Below the pieces are notes generated by a model. The model did not search any database. It was not told the DNA's origin and saw nothing but the letters and a program-made list of their open reading frames with translations. This document shows, in pieces, positions 8,361 to 20,423 of a stretch of 64,000 nt of DNA. The DNA is from Bdellovibrionota bacterium (GTDB taxonomy: Bacteria > Bdellovibrionota > Bdellovibrionia > Bdellovibrionales > JAEYZS01). A program made the position numbers and the translations under genes. The stretch spans positions 39,641 to 103,640 of the forward strand of contig JAZKEU010000009.1 in NCBI GenBank assembly GCA_040386775.1, given 5' to 3'. The first letter of the stretch is position 1. Every line of letters begins with the position of its first letter.

Positions 8361-10794
8361 CTTCTTCTGCAACCTTCGCGACGCTCGAAACGATTTCGCT
8401 TTCGTTGACGTTAATGAGTTTAACTCCTTGAGTATTTCTTCCCAATAACGAAATATTGTTGCACTTAATGCGGATCACTTGACCTTTGTCAGTCATCAAC
8501 ATCACATCTTCATTTTCACTCACAAGAATAGTCGATATCACTTCACCGACCTTATCACTTGTTTTTTGAGTGATAATTCCAACTCCACCACGGCCTTGAG
8601 TTCTGTATTCAGAAGTTTCGCTACGTTTACCGTAACCCTTTCCTGTCACCATCAAAATATGTTTTTTGCAATCTGGGGTGATGATTTCACAACCGATCAC
8701 ATGGTCGCCTTTGCCAAGAGTAACGGCTTTAACGCCTCTTGCTGTTCTGCCCATCGGGCGCGTTTCCTCTTCGCTAAATCGGATCGACATACCTTCGCGT
8801 GTTGCTACAAAGATATCATCTTTTCCAGAAGTCACTTGGGCACAAATCAATGAGTCATCAAGATCTGTCGTCAATGCGATAATCCCTGATGGTCTTGGGT
8901 TTGAGAAGTTATCAAGAGATGTCTTTTTAATAATTCCATTTTTGGTTACAAGCACAACAAATTTATCTGCGGTGAATTCCTCGATTGGCAAAATCGCTTG
9001 AACTTTTTCATTCGCTGCAAGCTGCACAACATTTGCGATGGCTTTACCTTTTGATTGTCTGTTTCCAGCTGGAAGTCTATGAACCTTACACCAGTAAACT
9101 TTTCCTTTGTCTGTGAATACAAGAAGAGTGGTGTGCGTGCTTGCGGTGAAAATGTTTGTAACAAAATCTTCCTCGCGAGTTTCAACGCCTTTCAATCCCT
9201 TGCCGCCACGTCTTTGTGCTCTGTAAGTTTCAACTGGGATACGCTTGATGTAACCACTGTTCGTGATTGTCACCATTACGTTTTCTTGTTGAATCAGATC
9301 CTCATCTTCCATGTCTTCTGATTCTTCTTGAACGATTTGGGTTTTTCTTGGATTGCTGTACGATTTTTTAATTTCTTCTAATTCTTGCACGATGATCTTA
9401 TAGATTTCTTTCACATCACCAAGAACCATCTTGAGCCACGTGATTTCTTTTTCGATTTCTGCAACTTCATCAATGATTTTTTGTCTCTCTAAGCCAGTTA
9501 GCCTTTGAAGTCTCATGTCCAAAATAGCTTGCGCTTGAATTTCAGAGAATGAGAATTTCGTGATCAAACCAATTTTCGCGCCTTGCGCATCAGGGCTCTT
9601 TCTGATTGTCGCAACAACATCATCGATATTGTCGAGAGCCATTTTTAAACCCATTAAAATATGAATTCTTGCTTCAGCTTTCTTGAGATCAAAGATACAC
9701 CTTTTTGTTACAACTTCACGTCTGTGATGAACAAAGGCTTCAAGAGCTTCTTTTAAGTTAAAGATTTTTGGACGAGACCCTTTATCAAGAGCTAAAAGGA
9801 TAATGCCAAATCTTGTTTCCATTTGTGTGAACTTGTAAAGGCGGTTCATAACTACGCTTGCAGTTTCTCCGCGCTTCACATCGATTACGATTCTCATGCC
9901 TTCGCGTGATGATTCATCTCTGATGTCCGAAACACCTTCGATTTTTTTATCTCTCACAAGGTCAGCAATCGATTCGATCAATTTTGATTTGTTCACTTGG
10001 TAAGGAATTTCTGTAACAACAATTCTTTCTCTATCTGATCCGTATGTTTCAATTTCTGAAACGGCTTTTAATGTAATACCGCCGCGACCAGTTTTGTATG
10101 CATCGAGAATTCCAGATTTACCCGCAATCACACCAGCAGTCGGGAAGTCTGGACCCTTAATGTGTTGAAGAAGATCTGCTAACCCACAATTAGGGTTTTT
10201 AATGATTTCAATACAGCCATCAATCACTTCGCCCAAGTTGTGGGGCGGAATATTTGTAGCCATACCAACCGCGATACCAGAGCTTCCGTTGACAAGAAGA
10301 TTTGGAAATTTTGCTGGAAGTACTAATGGAATTTCTAATGAGTCATCGTAGTTAGGGCCGAAGGCTACTGTTTCTTTATCTATATCGTTTAGTAATTCTT
10401 CAGCAAGCTTTGTCATGCGGATTTCCGTATATCTCATCGCCGCAGGGCTATCGCCATCGATAGAACCGAAGTTACCTTGACCATCGATCAATGGATATCT
10501 CAAAGAGAAATCCTGCGCCATTCTCACTGCTGTATCATAAACTGCTGTATCACCATGGGGATGGTATTTACCGATCACATCACCAACAACTCTTGCAGAT
10601 TTTTTGTAAGGCTTATTGTGATAGTTTCCCATTTCTTTCATGGCAAAGAGAATTCTTCTGTGAACCGGCTTCAAACCATCTCTCACATCAGGGAGAGCTC
10701 TACCAACGATCACACTCATAGAGTACTGAAGGTAAGCCTCTTTCATTTCCTTGTTGATATCGACGTTAATTATATTTTTATTTTCTGGTTCCAT
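8317..10794 (-). CDS. gyrA: DNA gyrase subunit A
   Basis: GyrA cuts and rejoins DNA for negative supercoiling. The 825-residue protein has the N-terminal core ([18 protein letters not shown]), the catalytic Tyr at about 122 in [10 protein letters not shown], and the C-terminal beta-pinwheel with the GyrA box QRRGGKG, which marks gyrase rather than topoisomerase IV. Positions 83 and 87 (E. coli numbering fits directly: [10 protein letters not shown]) are Thr and Asp, a quinolone-sensitive-looking pattern. It lies 29 bp after gyrB on the same strand. An acidic linker ([15 protein letters not shown]) precedes the C-terminal domain. Confidence 0.97.
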   Translation of the reverse strand: MEPENKNIINVDINKEMKEAYLQYSMSVIVGRALPDVRDGLKPVHRRILFAMKEMGNYHNKPYKKSARVVGDVIGKYHPHGDTAVYDTAVRMAQDFSLRYPLIDGQGNFGSIDGDSPAAMRYTEIRMTKLAEELLNDIDKETVAFGPNYDDSLEIPLVLPAKFPNLLVNGSSGIAVGMATNIPPHNLGEVIDGCIEIIKNPNCGLADLLQHIKGPDFPTAGVIAGKSGILDAYKTGRGGITLKAVSEIETYGSDRERIVVTEIPYQVNKSKLIESIADLVRDKKIEGVSDIRDESSREGMRIVIDVKRGETASVVMNRLYKFTQMETRFGIILLALDKGSRPKIFNLKEALEAFVHHRREVVTKRCIFDLKKAEARIHILMGLKMALDNIDDVVATIRKSPDAQGAKIGLITKFSFSEIQAQAILDMRLQRLTGLERQKIIDEVAEIEKEITWLKMVLGDVKEIYKIIVQELEEIKKSYSNPRKTQIVQEESEDMEDEDLIQQENVMVTITNSGYIKRIPVETYRAQRRGGKGLKGVETREEDFVTNIFTASTHTTLLVFTDKGKVYWCKVHRLPAGNRQSKGKAIANVVQLAANEKVQAILPIEEFTADKFVVLVTKNGIIKKTSLDNFSNPRPSGIIALTTDLDDSLICAQVTSGKDDIFVATREGMSIRFSEEETRPMGRTARGVKAVTLGKGDHVIGCEIITPDCKKHILMVTGKGYGKRSETSEYRTQGRGGVGIITQKTSDKVGEVISTILVSENEDVMLMTDKGQVIRIKCNNISLLGRNTQGVKLINVNESEIVSSVAKVAEEDEAETGEPSSATIQ

Positions 10795-10823
10795 GTTTTC
10801 CTAATTTTCTTACTAAACTTTCT

Positions 10824-13292
<2,469 letters not shown>

Positions 13293-13332
13293 TTATTTTT
13301 ATTTCGTAAAAGAAAATTCTTTCTCTTGGAAA

Positions 13333-14454
13333 TTATAAACTTACGCTTCCATCTTTCACATTCAACACACTGACACTTGAATTTGATAACTCTAAGTTAT
13401 CATCAAGGTCGGTTGTTGTTAGGAAAGTCTGCGCTTCGTTCTTGTTTAAAAACTGAATGAGGAACGATCTTTTTTCCCTATCAAATTCCGATAAAACATC
13501 ATCGAGAATTAATATAGGATAATAACCATAAATGGCCTTGTGATACAAGATTTGGGTGAATTTAAATGCCAAAATAAGCGCTCTCTGCTGACCCTGCGAA
13601 CAATAAAATCGACTGTCTGACCCGGAGTACTCAAAAACAACATCGTGCTTATGAGGACCGTATAACGAATTTCCGGCGCTCATTTCTATAGCGAGCTTCT
13701 CCTCTAGATCTTTACGCAATGTATTAGATACGAAGTCTCTAGAATTCTCACGCTCTTCCGACTTAATCACATAGTTCACAGCTATATCCACATTCTTGCC
13801 TGTTATCTCCATCAACGATTGTTGATTGAGGTTGTGGATATTTTTTAAGAGGGAAATTCGTAGATTTGTGAGTTCTGCTGCGTGTTCTATAAATACTGGA
13901 TTTATTCCCATCAAAAGATCTTTTGTTTGGCCTGCCGTCATTCGGCCTTGCTTGAATTGCCGAAGAACATGGTTCTTGGTTTTAAGTATTTTTTTGAAAT
14001 TTTGAATTACTTTTACGTTGGATTCGCTCTCTAAAATTAGTGTTTCGTCTATAAGATTTCTTCTGGATTCTGGCCCATCTTTAATCGCAGAAAGACTTTC
14101 TGGAGAAAATAAAATTACTGGAAATGATTTGAAGATTTTTAGGGCGTTTGTCTTTTTTCCATTGAGAGTTTGGATTTTTGAATCGTTTATTATTCTGGCT
14201 TCAAGATCAACTTCGGTTTTGTCGGCAAAGGCTTTGCCATAAATTCTAGTTCCTTCACGAGAATCATTTTTAACAAGATGTTCAAGATTTGAAGTTCTAA
14301 AGCTTTTACCTTTTGATAAAAAATAAATGGATTCAACGAGATTGGTTTTGCCTTGGCCATTTAAACCTTTGAATACCACAACGTGAGAGTCAAAATTTAA
14401 GTTTTGCTCTCGCACATTGCGGAAATTATAAAGATTTAAATTTTTTAACTTCAC
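13333..14454 (-). CDS. recF: DNA replication and repair protein RecF
   Basis: RecF is an SMC-like ATPase that recognises gapped DNA and loads RecA with RecO and RecR. Walker A is GLNGQGKTN at residues about 30-38, the ABC signature region is around YCSQGQQRALILAFK, and Walker B is PILILDDVLSEFD. The 373-residue length is normal. It starts 9 bp after dnaN, so the two are cotranscribed, in the classical dnaA-dnaN-recF-gyrB order. Confidence 0.95.
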   Translation of the reverse strand: MKLKNLNLYNFRNVREQNLNFDSHVVVFKGLNGQGKTNLVESIYFLSKGKSFRTSNLEHLVKNDSREGTRIYGKAFADKTEVDLEARIINDSKIQTLNGKKTNALKIFKSFPVILFSPESLSAIKDGPESRRNLIDETLILESESNVKVIQNFKKILKTKNHVLRQFKQGRMTAGQTKDLLMGINPVFIEHAAELTNLRISLLKNIHNLNQQSLMEITGKNVDIAVNYVIKSEERENSRDFVSNTLRKDLEEKLAIEMSAGNSLYGPHKHDVVFEYSGSDSRFYCSQGQQRALILAFKFTQILYHKAIYGYYPILILDDVLSEFDREKRSFLIQFLNKNEAQTFLTTTDLDDNLELSNSSVSVLNVKDGSVSL

Positions 14455-14463
14455 AAGAAATGA

Positions 14464-15606
14464 TTAAATTCTCATTGGCATAACAATACAAGTGTACTTG
14501 TTATCTTGTTTTGGTCTGAATAATCCAGGTGATAATTGATCGTTCAATTCAATTTCAACTTCATCTTCGTTGAAGCTGTTTAAAATATCTAAAAGATATC
14601 TAGCATTGAATCCGATTTTGATTTCTTCGCCATCATAGCTCACTTGAATTTCTTCTTTTGCGTCTCCTAGCTCAGGGTTATTTGTCGTGATCGACATGAC
14701 TCCATGAGAAAGAGTTACTGTGATGCCTTTTGATTTTTTATTCGAAAGTAATGAAACTCTCTTTAAGCTTTGGATCAATTCATGTCTTGAAGCAACGATG
14801 TTTCTAGATAGAGATTTAGGAATGAGTTGTAGGAAGTTTGGATATTTCCCTTCAATCAGACGAATCATCAGCACAGCAGAATTGTTTTTCAATATCAACT
14901 GTGGTCCTTCCACTGTGAACTCAACATCTTCCATTGAAGTTTCTAAGATTTTAGAAATTTCTGAAAGACCTTTTCTCGGAATGATTACTCCTTTTTCAAA
15001 CTTTACTTTTCCATCAGCTTCAAAGCCAGTTTCTCTGTCTACAAGTGAAAGTCTATGTCCGTCTGTTGCTACCATTCTGTATTGGTAAGAATTTCCATTT
15101 TTAATTTGTTCAAAGAAAACTCCATTCAAATGGTAACGAGTTTCATCGGTAGATACGCTGTAAATAGTTTTCTCAATCATTTCTTTTAATGTTGAAGATT
15201 TAATTTTTACAAAACTATCTGAAGTGTATGTTGGGAACATTGGATATTCTTCTGGGTTCTTGCCAACCAAATTGAAAACTGCTTTTCCTTGTTGAACAAA
15301 TAACCAGTTGTTGTCTTTGCTTTTTAATTGAATGATTCCATCATCGTTTAATTCTTTAACGATTTGGAAAAGTTGCTTTGCATCGACGGCTACTTTTCCA
15401 GGTTCTGAAACTTTACAAGGTGCTTCGTCAGTTAAACTCACTTCTAAATCTGTTGCGTAAACTTTAAGCGTATCACCTTTAGGAGATTTGTTACTAGCTT
15501 CGATAAGTACGTTCACCAGTATTGGCATCGTGTTTCTTTTCTCCACGATGTTTTGTGTCTTGCCAATAATCTCTAAGAGATCTGACTTCTTGATTTTTAA
15601 TTCCAT
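14464..15606 (-). CDS. dnaN: DNA polymerase III beta sliding clamp
   Basis: The 380-residue clamp has the three repeated domains of DnaN and typical segments (LEVSLTDEAPC, ATDGHRLSLV, EGKYPNF) and ends in IVMPMRI, the normal MPMR-type C-terminus that lines the partner-binding pocket. It encircles DNA and tethers polymerase III. Its upstream region is the oriC segment between it and dnaA. Confidence 0.97.
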   Translation of the reverse strand: MELKIKKSDLLEIIGKTQNIVEKRNTMPILVNVLIEASNKSPKGDTLKVYATDLEVSLTDEAPCKVSEPGKVAVDAKQLFQIVKELNDDGIIQLKSKDNNWLFVQQGKAVFNLVGKNPEEYPMFPTYTSDSFVKIKSSTLKEMIEKTIYSVSTDETRYHLNGVFFEQIKNGNSYQYRMVATDGHRLSLVDRETGFEADGKVKFEKGVIIPRKGLSEISKILETSMEDVEFTVEGPQLILKNNSAVLMIRLIEGKYPNFLQLIPKSLSRNIVASRHELIQSLKRVSLLSNKKSKGITVTLSHGVMSITTNNPELGDAKEEIQVSYDGEEIKIGFNARYLLDILNSFNEDEVEIELNDQLSPGLFRPKQDNKYTCIVMPMRI

Positions 15607-15866
15607 TTTAATTCCGCCTAATATTTATTGAGCTTAAAGCTCACATATTTTTCTCTTATATACTATTTTAATATCTATATATAAATATAGTAGTAGTAGT
15701 AGGTCCGTTGATAACTGCGAATCGAACTTAAACTACTAGAAAGATTCAATATTCGACGTGGATAAAATCCACAATAACAAACACTCAAACTTTCCACTTT
15801 TTGTGGGTAACTACTCATCCCCAACCATTCAACGTGTTATCCACACCGAATGTCCACAATCCACAT
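15607..15866. other. chromosomal replication origin (oriC) with DnaA boxes, DnaA-trio and AT-rich unwinding region
   Basis: This 260-bp gap between dnaN and dnaA holds a perfect DnaA box TTATCCACA at 15837-15845, near matches on the other strand at 15757-15765 (TTATCCACG) and 15802-15810 (TTACCCACA), and weaker TCCACA-ending sites at 15765-15773 and 15849-15866. An AT-rich stretch covers about 15650-15690. Five consecutive TAG triplets at 15688-15702 form a DnaA-trio, followed by a GC-rich GTCC and a degenerate box CGTTGATAA (15706-15714). The order, unwinding region then TAG repeats then boxes on the 3' side, is that of the bacterial core origin element described in Bacillus. Confidence 0.9.
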
Positions 15867-17270
15867 TCACACCCCTGTGGTATTGTGGATCTTCCTTCTT
15901 AAATCTTCGATATCCTTATGTAAATCAGAATCTCTTTCCTGTAGTTCATCGATTCTTCTTAAAGCACTGATGACCGTTGTGTGATCACGCCCACCGAAGG
16001 CTCTACCGATATCTATTAATGATTTCTCTAAATAAGTTTTAACTAAGTACATAGCAACTTGTCTTGCTACTACAATAGGCTTGGATCTATTTGCTGATTT
16101 AAGATCTGAGATCTTAATTTGAAAGTGATCACTCACAAGCTTTTGGATATCCTCAACCGTAAGTTGTTGAGACTCAGAAGAGTGACTAGCCAAAATATGC
16201 TTAGCCAAATCTAAACTGATAGGTAAAGCCCTTAATTCAGTAAACATTTTCACTTTATTAAGGTTACCCTCAAGCTCTCTAATAGATCTTTTGGATATTC
16301 TTGCAATAAAGTTAACCACATCATCAGGAACCGAAAGCCCTTTTTTTTCAGCTTTATATCTTAGGATAGCAACTCTAGTTTCCACATCCGGCATTTGAAT
16401 ATCAGCAATTAAACCCCATTCCAAACGAGTTCTAATTCTGTCTTCAAGACCGGTGATATCTCTAGGCATGCGATCACTCGCAACAACAACCTGTCTACCG
16501 CGATCAAAAAACGCATTCATTGTATGGAAAAACTCTTCTTGAAAAGCTTCACCACGACCGAGAACTTGAATGTCATCCAAAAGAAGAACATCACAATCAT
16601 CACGATATTTTTTTCTTAGCTTGGCCATTTCGTTACGTCTGATTCCAGAGACAAACTCATTTAAAAAAGCCTCCGTAGAAACGTATCTAATTTTTAATTG
16701 AGGGAAGCTTTCTTGAATGTGATTTCCAACGGCATTTAATAAATGCGTTTTACCCATACCTGTGGGTCCGCATATAAATAGAGGGTTATAACCACCACCA
16801 GGATTTTTTGCGACATTGTAACAAGCAGCATGGGCAAACTCGTTATTTCTTCCCACAACAAAGGTTGAAAATGTGTATTCTGTATTCAAAACTTGTCTTA
16901 AAGATTTGTTACCCAAAGCTGAATAACCAGTATCCTGTTCCACCTGAATAGGCGATGCCGGACCTAAATCTTTAGGTAATTGTTCTGCTTTTTCTGACTC
17001 AGACTTTTCCAACTCGGGGACAACTATTAGTTGAACCTGGAATGGTTTTTGTACAATGGATGAAATTTCTTGGCAGATGCGATCTAAAAAGTTGTCTGAT
17101 ATCCAATTCTTATGGAAATCCGTAGGCACACCAAGTTTAAACACCGTGCCCTTATGGCTTTCCTCCGTATCAATCAGTTCAATAGGAGAAAACCACGTTT
17201 CTAAGTACGCATTATTAGGGTTTTTCACCTTGATATTCTTTTTTACCGATTCCCAGATCTGCGATTCCAA
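15867..17270 (-). CDS. dnaA: chromosomal replication initiator DnaA
   Basis: DnaA binds oriC and opens it for replication. From the TTG at 17270 the protein is 467 residues, starting (M)ESQIWESVKKNIK like other DnaAs, with AAGAGG six bases upstream of the TTG. An ATG 22 codons further up has no ribosome site. Domain I is followed by a linker, then the AAA+ domain with Walker A GPTGMGKTH (about 168-176), Walker B VLLLDDIQ, and the domain IV DNA-binding signature GGRDHTTVISALRRI near the end. It faces away from rpmH, as in many bacterial origin regions. Confidence 0.96.
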   Translation of the reverse strand: MESQIWESVKKNIKVKNPNNAYLETWFSPIELIDTEESHKGTVFKLGVPTDFHKNWISDNFLDRICQEISSIVQKPFQVQLIVVPELEKSESEKAEQLPKDLGPASPIQVEQDTGYSALGNKSLRQVLNTEYTFSTFVVGRNNEFAHAACYNVAKNPGGGYNPLFICGPTGMGKTHLLNAVGNHIQESFPQLKIRYVSTEAFLNEFVSGIRRNEMAKLRKKYRDDCDVLLLDDIQVLGRGEAFQEEFFHTMNAFFDRGRQVVVASDRMPRDITGLEDRIRTRLEWGLIADIQMPDVETRVAILRYKAEKKGLSVPDDVVNFIARISKRSIRELEGNLNKVKMFTELRALPISLDLAKHILASHSSESQQLTVEDIQKLVSDHFQIKISDLKSANRSKPIVVARQVAMYLVKTYLEKSLIDIGRAFGGRDHTTVISALRRIDELQERDSDLHKDIEDLRRKIHNTTGV

Positions 17271-17501
17271 TGTTTGCCTCTTAGCGATAGGTGGATTTAG
17301 CAATTTTTGCTCTGTTATACAACGCAATTTATGCATAAAAGTTCAACAACTTGACAGGCAGTATCGCGTCATGGTTTTATCTGCGCTCATTTTGAGTTAA
17401 AACCTTAAAACAACTTAGCTTTAAATACCCAACCTCGAATATGTATTGTATATACTTTCGACTGTTAATTAGCCGGTTCAAAATCCGGCGGAGGAATGAA
17501 A

Positions 17502-17651
17502 ATGAAAAGAACGTATCAACCAAGTAAAAAGCGCAGAAAAGCAACCCATGGATTTAGAGCGCGTATGGCTACTAAAAGTGGAGCCACAGTGATTAAAAAA
17601 AGAAGAGCTAAAGGTAGAAAGAAACTTACGGTTTCAGGTAGTGGTAAATAA
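17502..17651 (+). CDS. rpmH: 50S ribosomal protein L34
   Basis: This 49-codon gene encodes [18 protein letters not shown] followed by [20 protein letters not shown], the standard highly basic L34 with a few extra residues at the end. GGAGG at 17490-17494 is 7 nt before the ATG at 17502; an in-frame ATG at 17496 is too close to it. A small hairpin (GCCGG/CCGGC, 17472-17489) abuts this ribosome site. TATACT at 17451-17456 may be the -10 of its promoter. It overlaps rnpA by 11 bp. Confidence 0.96.
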   Translation: MKRTYQPSKKRRKATHGFRARMATKSGATVIKKRRAKGRKKLTVSGSGK

Positions 17652-18000
17652 GATTCACACATTACGTCGTAGTAGCGACTTCGAGCTTCTAAAGAAAAAA
17701 GGCAAAAGAATATATCCAAACCCTTGGTTAATTCTAAATTACCTCGAAAATACAGAGAACAACGACAGATTCGGATGGACCATTCCGAATAAAGTGGGTG
17801 GCTCTGTGCTTAGAAACAGAATTAAAAGATGGTGTAGAGAATATTTTAAATCTCAAACTCTTCATCCAGAAAAACACTACGATGTGAATGTAATTATTAG
17901 AGCGAGCAGTGATGCTAATTACTTCCGAAAAATTAAATTTCAAGACTTCAAAGAAGAGCTCGATAAAGCCACAGGCTTTGCTTTCAAAAAGCATCGATAG
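17641..18000 (+). CDS. rnpA: ribonuclease P protein component
   Basis: RnpA is the protein cofactor of RNase P, which matures tRNA 5' ends. The 119-residue basic protein has the signature [18 protein letters not shown] (the RNR motif) in the middle. It is read from a GTG at 17641 that overlaps the end of rpmH, indicating translational coupling in the usual rpmH-rnpA-yidD-yidC order. Confidence 0.93.
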   Translation: MVNKIHTLRRSSDFELLKKKGKRIYPNPWLILNYLENTENNDRFGWTIPNKVGGSVLRNRIKRWCREYFKSQTLHPEKHYDVNVIIRASSDANYFRKIKFQDFKEELDKATGFAFKKHR

Positions 18001-18235
18001 CTTTCCGCGTTTTCTAGCGCTTTTTTTGATTCGCTCTTACCAACTCGTACTTTCTCCGATGCTGGGTGGAGCATGCAGGTTTTATCCCACATGTTCTTGT
18101 TATGGCTCGGAGGCCTTTAAAAACCATGATTCTAAAACAGCATTTATCCTTACATTAAAAAGAGTATTGAAGTGCAGACCCCTCGGCCCCTCAGGATTTG
18201 ATCCTGTGCCCGACAAACTAAATGAGGCGCAATAG
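17978..18235 (+). CDS. yidD: membrane protein insertion efficiency factor YidD
   Basis: The core is unmistakable: LIRSYQLVLSPMLGGACRFYPTCSCYGSEAF, then KRVLKCRPLGPSGFDPVP, the cysteine-containing YidD family. It assists YidC-dependent membrane protein insertion. The start is uncertain; I choose a TTG at 17978 inside the end of rnpA, giving 85 residues. A longer reading from 17909 would overlap rnpA by about 90 bp. The stop codon is directly followed by the yidC ATG. Confidence 0.88.
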   Translation: MLSKSIDSFPRFLALFLIRSYQLVLSPMLGGACRFYPTCSCYGSEAFKNHDSKTAFILTLKRVLKCRPLGPSGFDPVPDKLNEAQ

Positions 18236-19840
18236 ATGAACCCACAGAACAGCAACAATAGCTTCTTCGACCAAAAAACACTTCTCGCAATCGTGATCGT
18301 CTTTGGATGTATTCTTGGATGGCAGTATTATCTAACAAAAAAATATCCTCAAACAGAAGCTCAAGTAGAGCAAAAAGTTGAAAAAGCACTCGATACAATT
18401 CCGACAAAAGATAAAGATACAGTAGCAGTGGTGCCAAAATCAGATATCGAAGTTGCGCCTAACAATGAAAACATTGTTGTGTTTAAAAGCGAGCCATTTA
18501 ACTTTGAGATTTCTTCTCGTGGAATGGGATTAAAAAACATCCAATTAAACCAATTTAAAGAAAGAGATCTAAGCGGTGTAATTATCGCAAAAGGCGGAAC
18601 AGAAGCTTATCTGGGTGAAACAAGAATAGATGGGGCGCCTGTTTATTTTAATCTAAGCAAAGTTTCAGAGACAGTCTATAAGGGAACAGGAAAAGCAGGC
18701 GAAATAGTAGTTACAAAAACAATCGAAGTAAACCCAGCAAAATATTCAGTAAAAACAACGATAGAAACAAGCTCGGCGCCAAAAGTTTTAGAAACTTTAT
18801 TGGTTGAAGAGGTTGTCCAAAACAAATCTAGCTCTTTCCTAATGCCATCTTTTGATTTTGAATCGGTGTTTGTTGCCTACGACACAAAAACAGAAAGAGC
18901 GGACATTAAGGCTGACGAATCGAAGATATTTGATGAAGACTTTAAGAATGTATCTATAGCGTCTGTAGGAAAACATTACTTCACGTCGGCAATCATCGAT
19001 AATACAGCAATTGCCCCAACGTTCTCAGCAAAAGTTGATTTACAAAAATCGATAGCACTTGGAACATTAAAATACGTTCAAGAAAACGGAACAGTAAATA
19101 AATTTGAAACAACAACATTTATAGGACCCAAGGAATTAAAGTTACTAGAGCAGGTGGACCCAAGGCTCACAGAGACTATCAATTTTGGAATTTTCTCTAT
19201 CGTAGCAAAGCCAATCTTAATGCTACTAAAGCTTTTGTATTCTTGGTTTGGTAACTACGGTGTAGCGATCATCATTGTAACTCTTTTTATTAGAATGTTG
19301 CTACTTCCGCTCAACGTTTCTTCTTATAAATCTATGAAGAAGATGCAGGTCATTCAGCCTCAACTTAAAGCTCTTAAAGAAAGATACAAAAAAGATCCAA
19401 GACAGCTTCAGGTAGAGACGATGAATCTTATGAAGAGAGAAAAGGTTAATCCGATCGGCGGGTGCCTTCCGATGTTGCTACAGCTTCCGGTCTTCATTGC
19501 ACTCTATAACGTCCTTGCACAGAGTATTGAGCTCTATCAAGCGCCGTTTATGCTTTGGATACATGATTTAAGCTTAAAAGACCCTTATTATGTGCTTCCT
19601 GTGCTTATGGGGATCACTATGTTTATTCAACAAAAAATCACACCAACGACCATGGATCCTGCCCAAGCAAAAGCTATGCAGATCATGCCTGTGATTTTTT
19701 CTTTAATGATGATTTCACTACCCAGCGGACTGACATTATATATATTTGTGAGCACGCTATTCGGTATTATCCAACAGTATATGATTATGAAAGAAAAAAA
19801 GACGGACGGCGAAGTGGGCGCTGTAACGAAATTAAACTAA
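18236..19840 (+). CDS. yidC: membrane protein insertase YidC
   Basis: YidC inserts membrane proteins, including Fo subunit c, into the inner membrane. The 534-residue protein has the Gram-negative architecture: an N-terminal transmembrane anchor (about 14-32), a large periplasmic beta domain, then the conserved five-helix region starting around YGVAIIIVTLFIRMLLLPLN, with the cytoplasmic loop SYKSMKKMQ...LKERYKKDP and a GGCLPMLLQLPVFIALYNVL segment. It begins immediately after the yidD stop codon. Confidence 0.97.
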   Translation: MNPQNSNNSFFDQKTLLAIVIVFGCILGWQYYLTKKYPQTEAQVEQKVEKALDTIPTKDKDTVAVVPKSDIEVAPNNENIVVFKSEPFNFEISSRGMGLKNIQLNQFKERDLSGVIIAKGGTEAYLGETRIDGAPVYFNLSKVSETVYKGTGKAGEIVVTKTIEVNPAKYSVKTTIETSSAPKVLETLLVEEVVQNKSSSFLMPSFDFESVFVAYDTKTERADIKADESKIFDEDFKNVSIASVGKHYFTSAIIDNTAIAPTFSAKVDLQKSIALGTLKYVQENGTVNKFETTTFIGPKELKLLEQVDPRLTETINFGIFSIVAKPILMLLKLLYSWFGNYGVAIIIVTLFIRMLLLPLNVSSYKSMKKMQVIQPQLKALKERYKKDPRQLQVETMNLMKREKVNPIGGCLPMLLQLPVFIALYNVLAQSIELYQAPFMLWIHDLSLKDPYYVLPVLMGITMFIQQKITPTTMDPAQAKAMQIMPVIFSLMMISLPSGLTLYIFVSTLFGIIQQYMIMKEKKTDGEVGAVTKLN

Positions 19841-19883
19841 GCCACAGGCGAAATAGATTAGAAAACTCCAGAGGAGGAGCAGA

Positions 19884-20423
19884 ATGGGAATACTTAATAA
19901 AATTTTTGGATCTAAGAAAAGTAGCGCAAATGATGGCGCAATCCAAATTGTTGAAGATACACTAGATGGAATCTTCGGAAGAGCAAACTTCGATTTATCT
20001 TACGATTTAAATTCTGATGAAGAAGGAAATATCGAAGTAGAAATTTTTGGGAATGATCAAGAAAATTTGATCGACAAAGAAGGTCAGCTTTTAGACGCTT
20101 TTCAACTCTATTTAAAAAGAGTGCTTCAGCACCAACTGCCAGATCTAAAGTTAAATGTTAATTGTGATTCAAACGGTTTTAGAAAAGAAGCCAGCGAAGA
20201 GCTTATCAGACTTGCAGACAAACTAAAAAAAATCGCCCTCGACAAAAATAAATCTGTTTATTTCAGAGCTCTGCCTCCAAAAGATAGAAAAGTCATTCAT
20301 CAGTATCTTGCTGAAGACGGAAGAGTGAAAAGCAGATCTGTAGGCGAAGGGCATTTCAAAAAAATCAAGATTTATCCAGCTAAGGCGGATAAGCCTGAAG
20401 GTTCAAAAAGAGCAGATGCTTAG
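19884..20423 (+). CDS. khpB: KhpB/Jag-family RNA-binding protein
   Basis: This 179-residue protein has a middle KH-like domain (around NLIDKEGQLLDAFQLYLKR) and a C-terminal R3H domain (ALPPKDRKVIHQYLAED followed by VKSRSVGEG). That is the Jag/KhpB arrangement, RNA-binding proteins commonly encoded between yidC and mnmE. A GAGGAGGAG ribosome site precedes the ATG. It overlaps mnmE by 8 bp. The N-terminal Jag-N domain is short or absent. Confidence 0.88.
   Translation: MGILNKIFGSKKSSANDGAIQIVEDTLDGIFGRANFDLSYDLNSDEEGNIEVEIFGNDQENLIDKEGQLLDAFQLYLKRVLQHQLPDLKLNVNCDSNGFRKEASEELIRLADKLKKIALDKNKSVYFRALPPKDRKVIHQYLAEDGRVKSRSVGEGHFKKIKIYPAKADKPEGSKRADA

Noticed and set aside
15688..15702. TAG repeats as a microsatellite or CRISPR-like repeat
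   Set aside because: They are in the origin, next to DnaA boxes, in the orientation of a DnaA-trio; no spacers exist.
17271..17336. N-terminal extension of DnaA from the ATG at 17336
   Set aside because: No ribosome site; AAGAGG before the TTG at 17270 and family alignment favour the shorter form.
17472..17489. Hairpin GCCGG-TTCAAAAT-CCGGC that resembles a tRNA T-arm
   Set aside because: There is no acceptor stem, D-arm or anticodon arm around it; it lies directly before the rpmH ribosome site and is probably part of its leader.
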